The notes: generated from the sequence alone by a model not told the origin. A stretch of DNA of 64,000 nucleotides from Polaribacter sp. IC066 (GCF_007997085.1 NZ_VORR01000001.1:1-64000); one strand, 5' to 3'. Numbered from the stretch's first letter, positions 19,356 through 28,775 are shown. Program-made: numbers and translations.

Positions 19356-19895
19356 TTATAAAATAATTGATTCGATAAATTTATCATCCATATAACTCCC
19401 TAACAACGAGTCTTCTAAAATTAATGAATTCAAAATTAAATTATCTAATTTTTGTTCAGAAAGTTCTGCTTTCACTAAAACTTCCTTAAATAAAATTGCT
19501 TCGGTAAAGGCGTCTACTTCCGAATCTTCGATTAATAAAGAGTTGACTAATACATCATCTGAAAAAGCAAGAAGTTCAAAACTGGGTGCACTTATAGCAT
19601 CTTCTTTATTAGAGTTTTGCAACCAAACGGTTAAACTCAACATAAAAACTAAAGAAGCTACTGCCCTATATTTAAATTGGGGCTGCGTCCAAAAAACCAA
19701 GTGCTTTTTAGGTTTTTCTATGGGTGCTATTTTAGCTTCATCTTGTATCCTCTCTAAAATAGACAGCTTCGATTTCGCAAAATATCCTTTAGGAAGTTCT
19801 GTACCTAAATATTTTTTATGATGTTTAGAAATATCACCTCTTAAGCCTTCTTTTAGAAAGCGTTGTTTGTTGTTATTTTCTGTTGATTTTTCCAT
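19356..19895 (-). CDS. Single-pass membrane protein, putative anti-sigma factor
   Basis: A 179-residue protein with a cytoplasmic N-terminal half, a central transmembrane segment (RAVASLVFMLSLTVWLQ, about residues 77-93) and an acidic C-terminal half rich in leucine and serine. It lies directly after the broken ECF sigma gene on the same strand, the usual place for a cognate membrane-anchored anti-sigma factor. It is the only gene of this five-gene cluster without a lesion. The role is inferred from topology and position; no ZAS or other named anti-sigma motif is visible. Confidence 0.55.
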   Translation of the reverse strand: MEKSTENNNKQRFLKEGLRGDISKHHKKYLGTELPKGYFAKSKLSILERIQDEAKIAPIEKPKKHLVFWTQPQFKYRAVASLVFMLSLTVWLQNSNKEDAISAPSFELLAFSDDVLVNSLLIEDSEVDAFTEAILFKEVLVKAELSEQKLDNLILNSLILEDSLLGSYMDDKFIESIIL

Positions 19896-19936
19896 AATAT
19901 CTTAGTTAAACCCCAATTGTTATCAATAGTTTGGAT

Positions 19937-20509
19937 TTATAATAAAATTTTTTCTTCGATAATTTTTACTGTTGTGTAATACGTCGATTTTAAGGTACTT
20001 TCTGATACTTTTAAAATTTCTGCAATTTGCCTGAAACTCAAATCATCAAAATATTTCATTTGAAAAACTTGCTGTTTTTTTCTGTAAACCCATCAATAAT
20101 TTTGTTTAATTTTCTTTGAATTTCATCACCATCAAAATATTCATCTTCGAATAAAACTTCTAAACAAGCTTCCGAAACTTCATCAATATTATGATAATTT
20201 TTCTTGTTATTCTTTTCTAAAAACCGAATAGATTCGTTGTAAGCAATTCGATACATCCAGGTATGTAAACTGCTTTTTTCTTGAAAGTTAGCAATACTTT
20301 TATAGATTCTAATAAATACGTTTTACAGCACATCATCTGCATTTTCATGGGTTGTAACAATCTTTCTAATATGCCAATACAAGCGTTCTTGATAGCCGTC
20401 AAGGAGCGCACTAAAAGCGAGGTCTTTTAGTACAGGATTTTTTAACTTTTTTACAAGTTCAGCGTCTTTACTCAAATACGATTTTGTTAGTTGCCATTCT
20501 TTGACCCAT
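19937..20509 (-). pseudogene. ECF-type RNA polymerase sigma factor, multiply broken
   Basis: Joining frames gives a sigma-70 family protein: region 2 includes LYWHIRKIVTTHENADDVL and HTWMYRIAYNESIRFL, and region 4 includes MKYFDDLSFRQIAEILKVS. There are three lesions. An extra G follows the start codon (the ATG at 20509 is out of frame with the body). A TAA (about 20329-20331) replaces the glutamine codon in DDVLQNVF. One A is missing from a poly-A run near 20075, so the frame ends at TEKNSKFFK instead of entering region 4. The gene once headed the operon with the anti-sigma-like protein and three envelope proteins. Confidence 0.8.
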
Positions 20510-20703
20510 TATAAATGAAATAGTTTGTTGCATTTATAAAATAAAACTGACTTTATCCTTAAATAAATTTTTCAAATAGGTTTATCAATTTAAATTGATG
20601 GGTTTATTTGAGAAATTTTAGAATGATTTGTATATTTATATTTTAAAGTACGCAATCATTAATGCTCAACTTGGTTTCGTATCTAACTTTTCAACTTTAA
20701 CAA

Positions 20704-21462
20704 ATGAAAATTATTATATCTCCAGCAAAATCTTTAGATTTTGAAAGTACAGTGCCAACAAGTTTGTACACACAACCTCGTTTTTTAGCACAATCAGAAA
20801 AATTAAGTAAAAAGTTAAAAACGCTTTCAAAAAATAAATTATCAGATTTAATGAAAATTTCTGATGATTTAGCCGCCTTAAATTACGAGCGTAATCAAAC
20901 TTGGGAAACTCCTTTTCATCCAGAAAATTCAAAACAAGCTATATATGCTTTTACAGGTGCCGTTTTTCAGGGAATTGATGTCAACTCTTTATCCGAAGAA
21001 AAAATTCCATTTTTACAAGAAAATTTAAGAATACTATCGGGTTTATACGGTTTGTTAAAACCTTTAGACTTGATACAACCTTATCGTTTAGAAATGGGAA
21101 CGAGATTACCGGTTGGTAAAACAGAAAATCTCTATAAATTTTGGAATCATAGCATAGCAGATTCGTTAAACGAAGAATTAGCCGACGATGAACTGTTCGT
21201 CAATTTGGCAAGTACAGAGTATTTTAAAGTAATTCCTACAAAAGTTTTAAAAGTACCAATGATAACGCCTGTTTTTAAAGATTTTAAAAACGGACAGTAT
21301 AAAATAGTAATGACCTATGCCAAAAAAGCAAGAGGTTTAATGGTACGTTATATTATTGATAAGAATGTAAAAACGATTGAAGATTTAAAAGGTTTTAATG
21401 TTGATAGATATCGTTTTTCTGAAGAATTGTCTGATGGAAATGAGTTAGTTTTCACGAGATAA
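20704..21462 (+). CDS. yaaA: Peroxide stress protein YaaA
   Basis: A 252-residue YaaA/DUF328 protein beginning MKIIISPAKSLDFE, the family hallmark, with SGLYGLLKPLDLIQPYRLEMGT in the middle and KKARGLMVRYII near the end. In E. coli YaaA limits damage from hydrogen peroxide by keeping free iron low and has a DNA-binding helix-hairpin-helix-related fold. The length is standard. It stands alone and converges on blh, with a 14-bp inverted repeat between them. Oxidative-stress protection next to a phototrophy pair is plausible but not shown. Confidence 0.92.
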   Translation: MKIIISPAKSLDFESTVPTSLYTQPRFLAQSEKLSKKLKTLSKNKLSDLMKISDDLAALNYERNQTWETPFHPENSKQAIYAFTGAVFQGIDVNSLSEEKIPFLQENLRILSGLYGLLKPLDLIQPYRLEMGTRLPVGKTENLYKFWNHSIADSLNEELADDELFVNLASTEYFKVIPTKVLKVPMITPVFKDFKNGQYKIVMTYAKKARGLMVRYIIDKNVKTIEDLKGFNVDRYRFSEELSDGNELVFTR

Positions 21463-21489
21463 AATCTTCTTTTCAGTCTTCTTTTCAGT

Positions 21490-21534
21490 TTTTAGTTTCA
21501 GTTCACAGTTACTCATTGTAAACTGAAACTAAAA
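21490..21534. terminator. 14-bp inverted repeat between convergent yaaA and blh
   Basis: Perfect arms TTTTAGTTTCAGTT (21490-21503) and AACTGAAACTAAAA (21521-21534) with a 17-base loop lie between the stops of yaaA (21462) and blh (21541). The arms start and end with T or A runs, so they could terminate transcripts from both sides. Confidence 0.55.
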
Positions 21535-21540
21535 CCTGAA

Positions 21541-22425
21541 TTAATTTTTCATCTTATGCATTACCCAAGTGTGTGGCGCTGTTACTGCAAATAAAATTAC
21601 AAAAACTACGCTTGCAAATAGTTCTATTTTAGGCACTAACTGATATAAAATTAACAACCCCGCAATACTAATTACCCAATAAACCATTGCTTTTTTTACG
21701 TAAAATAAAATATTCTTTTTGTTTAAATTTCCTGAAATAAATTCTACTTGATGAATAATAGAAGGTATCGAATGCCAAAAAATAAAGTAAATGGCAAAAC
21801 CTAATATTAAAGAAGAGGTATTAAACACTAAAAAAAGCAACACCAGATAAAAGAGCTCTTTTAAAAACATTTTCAAATCGCTCTTTTTAATTACAATCAA
21901 ATAAGAACTTCCAAGAAACAACAAAATAGCGCTTACAATTAGGGTAACTTCTACCTGAACCTTTGAAAAACTTGTACCTGTTAATTCAGCCATAATTTTA
22001 TCAACATCCAAAAGTGATTGATAAAAAAGTAGCGAAAAAATAAACAATCCGTACGCTAAAAAAAAGATTGAATTAAATAGTGTGTTCATCTTTATTTTAT
22101 CGCCAAAATGCTCTTCGCCAAAATGATAAGCACTCAATAAAACAAATAATAAAATGGCAATAAAAGGGCTGATAATGTAAATTAAAATGCAAGCAAGTAT
22201 AATACTTACATAAATAAATAAGTTTTTTATGAACGATTTATTTTTTTTATCTTTTACAGATAAAATCAGTAAATCATTTGCCCCGTGAATAATCCCTATA
22301 GATATTACTAGAACATATGCTAAAAAATCTTCTACAACTTCCCCAAATTGAATACTGATCCAAAATAAGAAAAATGTAAAAAAAATCATAAAATTTTGAT
22401 AATTATTACTTTTTATTCCTTCCAT
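21541..22425 (-). CDS. blh: Brp/Blh family beta-carotene 15,15'-dioxygenase
   Basis: A 294-residue integral membrane enzyme that cleaves beta-carotene to two retinals, the chromophore for proteorhodopsin. About eight hydrophobic helices are visible, with the conserved histidine sites GIIHGANDLL (H47), HFGEEHFG, FWHSIPSIIHQ and PHTWVMHKM that would bind the catalytic iron. It is divergent from the proteorhodopsin gene across 88 bp, the usual flavobacterial arrangement. A TAACTTTG box lies only four bases before the ATG, so the transcript may be almost leaderless or translation may start at Met13. Confidence 0.93.
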   Translation of the reverse strand: MEGIKSNNYQNFMIFFTFFLFWISIQFGEVVEDFLAYVLVISIGIIHGANDLLILSVKDKKNKSFIKNLFIYVSIILACILIYIISPFIAILLFVLLSAYHFGEEHFGDKIKMNTLFNSIFFLAYGLFIFSLLFYQSLLDVDKIMAELTGTSFSKVQVEVTLIVSAILLFLGSSYLIVIKKSDLKMFLKELFYLVLLFLVFNTSSLILGFAIYFIFWHSIPSIIHQVEFISGNLNKKNILFYVKKAMVYWVISIAGLLILYQLVPKIELFASVVFVILFAVTAPHTWVMHKMKN

Positions 22426-22450
22426 CTTTCAAAGTTAAGAATTATTTATG

Positions 22451-22458
22451 TAAATTTG
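22451..22458 (+). promoter_or_regulatory. Candidate -7 box of proteorhodopsin promoter
   Basis: TAAATTTG matches the Bacteroidota TAnnTTTG box, 56 bases before the proteorhodopsin ATG. The expected -33 TTG is not well conserved (TTTCAAAG region). The opposing blh box TAACTTTG (22430-22437, minus strand) is only 13 bases away, so the two promoters overlap and could share a regulator. Confidence 0.4.
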
Positions 22459-22513
22459 TTTAGCGCTTTATTTAAAGTGTTAAACATTTATTTACTAACT
22501 TAAATTTTTTAAT

Positions 22514-23251
22514 ATGAGTTTAATTACAAATTTTTTCGCCGTGTCAAAGATGGCTCCGGACGATTACGTAGGATTTACATTTTTTGTAGGTTCGATGGCT
22601 ATGATGGCCGCTTCGGCATTTTTCTTTTTATCAATGAGTAGTTTTGATAAAAAATGGAGAACATCAATTTTAGTATCAGGTTTGATTACCTTTATTGCTG
22701 CAGTGCATTATTTTTACATGAAAGAGTACTGGGCAGAAATCGGTGAATCTCCAACATTCTTTAGATATGTTGACTGGGTCTTAACGGTTCCGTTAATGTG
22801 TGTTGAGTTTTATTTAATCTTAAAAGTTGCAGGAGCGAAGAAGTCTCTAATGTGGAAATTAATTTTCTATTCTGTAGTGATGTTAGTTACAGGATATGTA
22901 GGAGAGGTTCTTTACAGAGACAATGCTTGGTTCTGGGGATTAATTTCAGGAATTGCATATTTTGCAATTGTGTATGAAATCTGGTTTGGAGAAGCTAAAA
23001 AATTAGCAGTAGCTGCTGGTGGATCTGTACTAAAAGCACACAAAACGTTATGTTGGTTTGTTTTAGTTGGATGGGCAATTTATCCTGTTGGATATATGGC
23101 TGGAACTCCAGGATGGTACGAAAGTGTTTTTGGAGGATGGAACTTAGATGTTATTTATAACATTGGAGATGCTATCAACAAAATCGGATTTGGATTAGTA
23201 GTTTATAATCTAGCCGTATTAAGTTCAAGTTCAGAAACAGTAAAAAAATAA
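22514..23251 (+). CDS. Proteorhodopsin, light-driven proton pump
   Basis: A 245-residue seven-helix rhodopsin. The proton-pump triad is intact: acceptor D87, T91 and donor E98 in RYVDWVLTVPLMCVEFYL (equivalent to D97, T101 and E108 of the SAR86 protein). H65 (AAVHYF) partners the acceptor, and the retinal lysine is K223 in DAINKIGFG. The tuning position corresponding to residue 105 is methionine (M95), which in flavobacteria goes with green absorption. It would build proton motive force in the light using retinal from the divergent blh. A strong terminator follows. Confidence 0.97.
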   Translation: MSLITNFFAVSKMAPDDYVGFTFFVGSMAMMAASAFFFLSMSSFDKKWRTSILVSGLITFIAAVHYFYMKEYWAEIGESPTFFRYVDWVLTVPLMCVEFYLILKVAGAKKSLMWKLIFYSVVMLVTGYVGEVLYRDNAWFWGLISGIAYFAIVYEIWFGEAKKLAVAAGGSVLKAHKTLCWFVLVGWAIYPVGYMAGTPGWYESVFGGWNLDVIYNIGDAINKIGFGLVVYNLAVLSSSSETVKK

Positions 23252-23271
23252 CATTTAGTTAGTTATTGTTG

Positions 23272-23311
23272 AAAGTCCAGAAGCCCTAAAAAGCTTTTGG
23301 ACTTTTTTTTT
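23272..23311 (+). terminator. Rho-independent terminator of proteorhodopsin gene
   Basis: The stem AGTCCA-g-AAGC pairs with GCTT-t-TGGACT around an 8-base loop (stem 23274-23303) and runs directly into a tract of nine T. It lies 22 bases after the stop codon. Confidence 0.9.
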
Positions 23312-23685
23312 ATCACTCGGCTAAACCAACATGAATAGTCAATCGACTTTCAAAGGTTTCTTTATAATTCTTATGCGTGTCTTTGGTAGTTTCTGGATGG
23401 TATCAATTACTTATCTAAATGTACCAAACACTTTTTAACAATAGGATAAACCAATATGAATAGTCAATCTTCCTTCAGAGGTTTCTTTATAATACTTATG
23501 CGTGTCTTTGGTAATTTCTGCATGGTATCAATTACTTATCTAAATGTACCACGCACTCTTTAACAATCGGCTAAACCAACATGAATAGCCGAACCACCTT
23601 CAGAGGTTTCTTTATAATACTTATGCATGTCTTTAGCTGTTTCCCAGATGGTATCAATTACTTATCTAAATATACCACGCACTCT
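23312..23685. repeat. Three decayed tandem copies of the sdaA 3' end
   Basis: The segment matching the last ~126 bases of sdaA (beginning CGGCTAAACCAACATGAATA on the + strand) recurs at about 23318, 23443 and 23568, ahead of the genuine copy at 23694, with periods of 125, 125 and 126. All three extra copies lack one T relative to the gene (ATTACTTATC against ATTACTTTATC), so they share one frameshifted ancestor, and they decline in similarity with distance from the gene. The unit junction is near the shared bases CTTTA, suggesting duplication at microhomology. Confidence 0.9.
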
Positions 23686-25110
23686 TTAACAATCGGCTAA
23701 ACCAACATGAATAGCCAAACCACCTTCAGAGGTTTCCTTATAATTCTTATGCATGTCTTTGGCTGTTTCCCACATAGTATCAATTACTTTATCTAAATGT
23801 ACCAAGCATTCTTTAGGGTCGGTTTCTAAAGCAATTTCTGCGGCATGAATTGCTTTTATGGCGCCCATAGAGTTGCGTTCTATACAAGGCACTTGCACCA
23901 AACCTCTAATAGGATCGCAGGTTAAACCCAAATGATGCTCCATTGCTATTTCTGCAGCCGATAAAACTTGTGCTGCCGATCCGCCTAATAATTCTGTTAA
24001 AGCCCCCGCTGCCATTGCAGAAGAAACGCCTATTTCTGCTTGACAACCACCCATTGCTGCAGAAATTGTAGCATTTTTCTTGAAAATACTGCCAATTTCG
24101 CCAGCAACTAATAAGAATTTTTTAATTTGCTTAAAGTCTGCCTCATGATTTTCTATGACCAAATAATACATTAATACTGCCGGAATAACACCTGCACTCC
24201 CGTTCGTTGGTGCGGTTACAACTCTGCCCAAAGCAGCATTTACTTCATTTACAGAAAGCGCAAAACAACTTACCCATTTTAAAATTTCTCTAAATTTCAC
24301 CTCTGTGCTTCGTATTGCTGTAATCCATTCTTTAGGATTTGTATAACTCGTATCTTTTATTAATTTTCGATGCGTATCAAAAGCGCGTCTTTTTACATTT
24401 AATCCGCCAGGAAGTCTGCCCTCTGTATGACAACCAATATACATAGACTCTAGCATGGTGTCCCAAATTCTATGCAATTCCGCATCAATTTCAGAATCCG
24501 TTCTTAATTCTAATTCGTTTTTTAATACAATATCTGAAATTTGTAAGTTCTCTTTTTCGCAATATTCTTCTAATTGAATGGCTCTATTGATAGGATACGG
24601 AAAGTTCTTTTTATTAATTTCAATTTCTTCTTCTAAATTGTCATCTTCTTGCACAATAAATCCGCCACCAATAGAAAAATAAGTTTCCGTTGAGATTTCT
24701 TGATTTTTAGAAAATCCTCTAAAAGTGATTCCGTTTGAATGAAATGGTAAAAATTCTTTGTTAAAAATAATTGCACTTTTTAAAAAGGCAATTCTTTTTC
24801 CGCCTTTAAAATACAATTCTTCTTGCGTGTTAATTCTATCAACAATGGTAAAAAGATCTTCAATGGGAATATATTCAGGGTCTGCTTCACTTAAACCTAA
24901 TAAAACAGCAATATCGGTAGCATGACCTTTTCCTGTTAAAGATAAAGACCCGTATAAATCTACCTCAACCTTGTCTAAACGATCTAGAAGATCTGTTTCT
25001 TTTAACTTTTTAACCCATGCAATGGCAGCTCGCCAAGGACCTAATGTATGTGAACTTGATGGACCAACGCCAATCTTCAACATATCAAAAACACTAATAA
25101 ATTGCGACAT
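23686..25110 (-). CDS. sdaA: L-serine ammonia-lyase (iron-sulfur type)
   Basis: A 474-residue enzyme deaminating L-serine to pyruvate and ammonia. Both halves of the bacterial enzyme are in one chain: the beta domain with GPSSSHTLGPWRAA near the N-terminus, and the alpha domain with GCHTEGRLPGGLNVK and CDPIRGLVQVPCIERN, whose cysteines ligate the 4Fe-4S cluster. The protein ends GLADC. It lies downstream of the DUF2853 gene on the same strand with a terminator between. Repeated remnants of its 3' end follow it. Confidence 0.95.
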   Translation of the reverse strand: MSQFISVFDMLKIGVGPSSSHTLGPWRAAIAWVKKLKETDLLDRLDKVEVDLYGSLSLTGKGHATDIAVLLGLSEADPEYIPIEDLFTIVDRINTQEELYFKGGKRIAFLKSAIIFNKEFLPFHSNGITFRGFSKNQEISTETYFSIGGGFIVQEDDNLEEEIEINKKNFPYPINRAIQLEEYCEKENLQISDIVLKNELELRTDSEIDAELHRIWDTMLESMYIGCHTEGRLPGGLNVKRRAFDTHRKLIKDTSYTNPKEWITAIRSTEVKFREILKWVSCFALSVNEVNAALGRVVTAPTNGSAGVIPAVLMYYLVIENHEADFKQIKKFLLVAGEIGSIFKKNATISAAMGGCQAEIGVSSAMAAGALTELLGGSAAQVLSAAEIAMEHHLGLTCDPIRGLVQVPCIERNSMGAIKAIHAAEIALETDPKECLVHLDKVIDTMWETAKDMHKNYKETSEGGLAIHVGLADC

Positions 25111-25144
25111 CCTTAAAAATGATTAAAGTTTAGTTTGTAAAAAT

Positions 25145-25176
25145 AAAAAATCCAACTCAATGAGTTGGATTTTTTA
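25145..25176 (-). terminator. Terminator downstream of DUF2853 gene
   Basis: A near-perfect 15-bp palindrome (AAAAAATCCAACTCA, one base, then its complement) with A and T runs on the flanks. It lies 66 bases beyond the DUF2853 stop and before sdaA, so it separates the two minus-strand genes. Confidence 0.8.
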
Positions 25177-25241
25177 TGATAAATATAAAACTCTATTCTA
25201 AATTAGAAATAGAATTTTTGTGTGATTTAAAAAATAGCTAT

Positions 25242-25583
25242 CTACATTCCGTAAACATCTTCTTTTTTAAAGTGCTCTGCTAACATATAATAAACAACAG
25301 CTCTGTATTTGCTTCTTTCAGATTTACCAATAGCTTCTACAACGGTATTAATTGCTTCGTCTAATTTTGGTCCATCAGCCAAACCTAATTTTTTTATTAA
25401 AAAGTTGTTTTTAACAGTTGCTAATTCTTTAGCATCTGAACCAGAAACTGTTTCTGCATCTCTCTTATAGATTGATGGCCCTAAACCTTTTGTTACTGCT
25501 TTTAATAAATCTGCATTGTATTTTAGGCCTTTATCGTCCATAAATTTAGAATACTGTGCTACTTTCTCGTCAAATTTGCTCAT
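25242..25583 (-). CDS. DUF2853 family protein
   Basis: A 113-residue soluble helical protein of the DUF2853 family, with MSKFDEKVAQYSKFMDDKG at the start and the YRAVVYYMLAEHF segment near the end. Function is unknown. It stands alone, is divergent from dnaK, and has its own terminator. No membrane segment or cofactor motif is seen. Confidence 0.8.
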   Translation of the reverse strand: MSKFDEKVAQYSKFMDDKGLKYNADLLKAVTKGLGPSIYKRDAETVSGSDAKELATVKNNFLIKKLGLADGPKLDEAINTVVEAIGKSERSKYRAVVYYMLAEHFKKEDVYGM

Positions 25584-25764
25584 GATTTTTTGTTTAATTT
25601 ATTTAATAATTATTTAATTCCTAAAGAATAATCCAAATATAAGAAAATAAAAATGGTTTCCTATTTATATGGTTGTACTACTCTTTAGATACATTTTGTG
25701 TCAATATGTCACATTTATTTTGAAAAACTTTTTTAAAACTGACATTTTTCTATCAAAAACCTGT

Positions 25765-25780
25765 TGGCATACAGTTTGAC
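25765..25780 (+). promoter_or_regulatory. Sigma-54-like element upstream of dnaK
   Basis: TTGGCAT followed by five bases and TTGAC resembles the -24/-12 sigma-54 consensus TGGCAC-N5-TTGC, with two mismatches in non-core positions and the -12 GC changed to GA. It is about 50 bases before the dnaK start. No CIRCE operator is visible. This is a weak call. Confidence 0.3.
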
Positions 25781-25830
25781 TATTGGTAGTTGTAAATTGA
25801 AAAAACGAATTTTTAATAAAAATAAGTATT

Positions 25831-27723
25831 ATGAGTAAAATTATAGGAATAGATTTAGGAACAACAAACTCTTGTGTTTCCGTAATGGAAGGTAATGAGC
25901 CAGTTGTAATTCCAAATTCTGAAGGAAAAAGAACAACACCATCTATCGTTGCCTTTGTAGAAGGTGGAGAGCGTAAAATTGGTGATCCTGCAAAAAGACA
26001 AGCAGTAACAAACCCAACAAAAACAGTTTCTTCTATCAAACGTTTTATGGGAAACAAATTCTCTGAATCTTCTAACGAGATTAAGAGAGTACCTTATAAA
26101 GTATTAAAAGGAGATAATGATACCCCAAGAGTAGATATTGATGGTCGTTTATACACACCACAAGAAATTTCTGCAATGGTATTACAGAAAATGAAAAAAA
26201 CAGCTGAAGATTATTTAGGCGCAACTGTTACTGAAGCTGTAATTACGGTACCTGCATATTTTAACGATGCACAAAGACAAGCTACAAAAGAAGCTGGTGA
26301 AATTGCTGGTTTAAAAGTAAGAAGAATTATAAACGAACCTACTGCTGCTGCGTTAGCGTATGGTTTAGATAAATCTCACGACGATAAAAAGATTGCTGTT
26401 TTTGATTTTGGTGGTGGAACACATGATGTTTCTATCCTTGAATTAGGTGATGGTGTTTTTGAAGTATTAGCAACAGATGGTGATACGCATTTAGGTGGTG
26501 ATGATGTTGATGCAAAAATTATCGACTGGTTAGCTGCTGAATTTAAAGCGGATGAAAACATGGATTTGACAACAGATCCTATGGCTTTACAACGTTTAAA
26601 AGAAGCTGCAGAAAAAGCGAAGATTGAACTATCTTCTTCTGCTTCAACAGAAATTAACTTGCCATATATTACTGCTACTGCTTCTGGACCAAAACACTTG
26701 GTTAGAACATTATCTAAAGCAAAATTTGAGCAATTAATTGATGATTTAGTAAAAAGAACAATAGAGCCTTGTAGAAAAGCTTTAAAAAATGCAGATTTAA
26801 CAATTGCTGATATTGATGAAGTTGTTTTAGTTGGTGGTTCTACAAGAATACCTGCTGTACAAGAAGCTGTTGAAAAATTCTTCGGAAAAGCGCCAAGTAA
26901 AGGTGTTAACCCTGATGAAGTTGTTGCTTTAGGAGCTGCAATTCAAGGTGGAGTTTTATCGGGTGATGTAAAAGATGTATTGTTATTAGACGTTACACCT
27001 TTATCATTAGGTATTGAAACAATGGGGAATGTTTTCACAAAATTAATTGATGCAAACACAACCATACCTACAAAAAAATCTCAAGTATTTTCAACTGCTG
27101 TTGATAACCAACCGTCTGTAGAAATTCACGTTTTACAAGGTGAGAGAGCAATGGCTGCTGATAATAATACAATTGGTCGTTTCCATTTAGATGGTTTACC
27201 TCCAGCACAAAGAGGTGTACCTCAAGTAGAAGTAACTTTTGATATTGATGCCAATGGTATTATTAAAGTTTCTGCTTTAGATAAAGGCACCAACAAATCT
27301 CATGAAATTAGAATTGAAGCTTCATCAGGATTGTCTGAAGAAGATATCAAGAAAATGAGAGATGAGGCTGAAGCAAATGCTGATTCTGATAAAGTTGCAA
27401 AAGAAACTGCAGAGAAAATTAATGCTGCAGATTCTATGATTTTTCAAACAGAAAGTCAATTAAAAGAATTTGGCGATAAATTATCTGCGGATAAAAAAGA
27501 GCCAATCGAAGCTGCTTTAGTTGAATTAAAAGCTGCTCATGAATCTAAAGATTTAGCATTAATTGATGCTGCAATGGAGAAGATTAATGAAGCTTGGAAA
27601 GTTGCCTCTGAAGAAATGTATGCTGCTGAAAAAGGAGATGCAGGATCAGAAAAAGAGGAACCAGATGCTAGCAAAGCTAAAGGAGACAACGTTGAAGACG
27701 TAGATTTCGAAGAAGTAAAGTAA
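25831..27723 (+). CDS. dnaK: Molecular chaperone DnaK (Hsp70)
   Basis: A 630-residue cytoplasmic Hsp70 chaperone. The ATPase domain opens with [16 protein letters not shown] and contains [15 protein letters not shown] and [17 protein letters not shown], where the usual TFDVS is HDVS. The substrate domain contains [20 protein letters not shown], and the C-terminal tail is acidic ([10 protein letters not shown]). The length is typical. No dnaJ or grpE is adjacent. Downstream lies an unusual tandem array of hairpins. Confidence 0.97.
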   Translation: MSKIIGIDLGTTNSCVSVMEGNEPVVIPNSEGKRTTPSIVAFVEGGERKIGDPAKRQAVTNPTKTVSSIKRFMGNKFSESSNEIKRVPYKVLKGDNDTPRVDIDGRLYTPQEISAMVLQKMKKTAEDYLGATVTEAVITVPAYFNDAQRQATKEAGEIAGLKVRRIINEPTAAALAYGLDKSHDDKKIAVFDFGGGTHDVSILELGDGVFEVLATDGDTHLGGDDVDAKIIDWLAAEFKADENMDLTTDPMALQRLKEAAEKAKIELSSSASTEINLPYITATASGPKHLVRTLSKAKFEQLIDDLVKRTIEPCRKALKNADLTIADIDEVVLVGGSTRIPAVQEAVEKFFGKAPSKGVNPDEVVALGAAIQGGVLSGDVKDVLLLDVTPLSLGIETMGNVFTKLIDANTTIPTKKSQVFSTAVDNQPSVEIHVLQGERAMAADNNTIGRFHLDGLPPAQRGVPQVEVTFDIDANGIIKVSALDKGTNKSHEIRIEASSGLSEEDIKKMRDEAEANADSDKVAKETAEKINAADSMIFQTESQLKEFGDKLSADKKEPIEAALVELKAAHESKDLALIDAAMEKINEAWKVASEEMYAAEKGDAGSEKEEPDASKAKGDNVEDVDFEEVK

Positions 27724-27732
27724 GCAGAGAAC

Positions 27733-27756
27733 CACTTTTGCCTTTTGGCAAAAGTG
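27733..27756 (+). terminator. Perfect 10-bp hairpin directly after dnaK
   Basis: Arms CACTTTTGCC and GGCAAAAGTG enclose TTTT, nine bases after the dnaK stop. There is no U tract, so it may protect the mRNA end rather than terminate. The right arm recurs alone in later units of the repeat array (AAAGGCAAAAGTGTGTGAATCG near 28360, 28540 and 28718). Confidence 0.6.
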
Positions 27757-27759
27757 TGT

Positions 27760-28775
27760 GAATCGCTTATCCCGCTTTTTCAGCGGGATCTTTAAGAAGT
27801 AATCTAAATTCAATTTAAAAAATCAATACAAAATCCCACTTTTTCAGTGGGATTTTTCATTTTCTGAACCTTGCTTAATCATCAACAAAATTATAAAATA
27901 ATAAAATAAACCGATAACGCTTTTTCAGCGGGATCTTTAAGAAGTAATCTAAATTCAATTTAAAAAATCAAAACAAAATCCCACTTTTTCAGTGGGATTT
28001 TTCATTTTCTGAACCTTGCTTAATCATCAACAAAATTATAAAATAATAAAATAAACCGATAACGCTTTTTCAGCGGGATCTTTAAGAAGTAATCTAAATT
28101 CAATTTAAAAAATCAATACAAAATCTCACTTTTTCAGTGGGATTTTTCATTTTCTGAACCTTGCTTAATCATCAACAAAATTATAAAATAATAAAAAAAA
28201 CCGATAACGCTTTTTCAGCGGGATCTTTAAGAAATTATCTAAATTCAATTTAGAAGATCAATATAAAATCCCACTTTTTCAGTGGGATTTTTCATTTTCT
28301 GAACCTTGCTTAATCATCAACAAAATTATAAAATAATAAAAAAAAATAGATTTCAACAAAAGGCAAAAGTGTGTGAATCGCTTATCCCGCTTTTTCAGCG
28401 GAATCTTTAAGAAGTAATCTAAATTCAATTTAGAAGATCAATACAAAATCCCACTTTTTCAGTGGGATTTTTCATTTTCTGAACCTTGCTTAATCATCAA
28501 CAAAATTATAAAATAATAAAAAAAATAGATTTCAACAAAAGGCAAAAGTGTATGAATCGATTATCCCGCTTTTTCAGCGAAATCTTTAAGAAGTAATCTA
28601 AATTCAATTTAAAAGATCAATATAAAATCCCACTTTTTCAGTGGGATTTTTCATTTTCTGAACCTTCCTTAATCATCAACAAAATTATAAAATAATAAAA
28701 AAAAATAGATTTCAACAAAAGGCAAAAGTGTGTGAATCGATTGTCTCGCTTTTTCAGCGAGATTTTATATTGACC
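27760..28775. repeat. Tandem array of paired hairpins downstream of dnaK
   Basis: Six full units and a seventh partial one follow dnaK. Copies of CGCTTTTTCAGCG start at 27773, 27918, 28063, 28208, 28388, 28567 and 28747, giving periods of 145, 145, 145, 180, 179 and 180. Each full unit holds hairpin 1 (arm ATCCCGCT, loop TTTTC) and, about 60 bases on, hairpin 2 (arm AAATCCCACT, loop TTTTC) that ends in T and has A on its other side, as in a bidirectional terminator. The longer units carry an extra 35 bases including GGCAAAAGTGTGTGAATCG. No open frame crosses the array. Confidence 0.92.
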
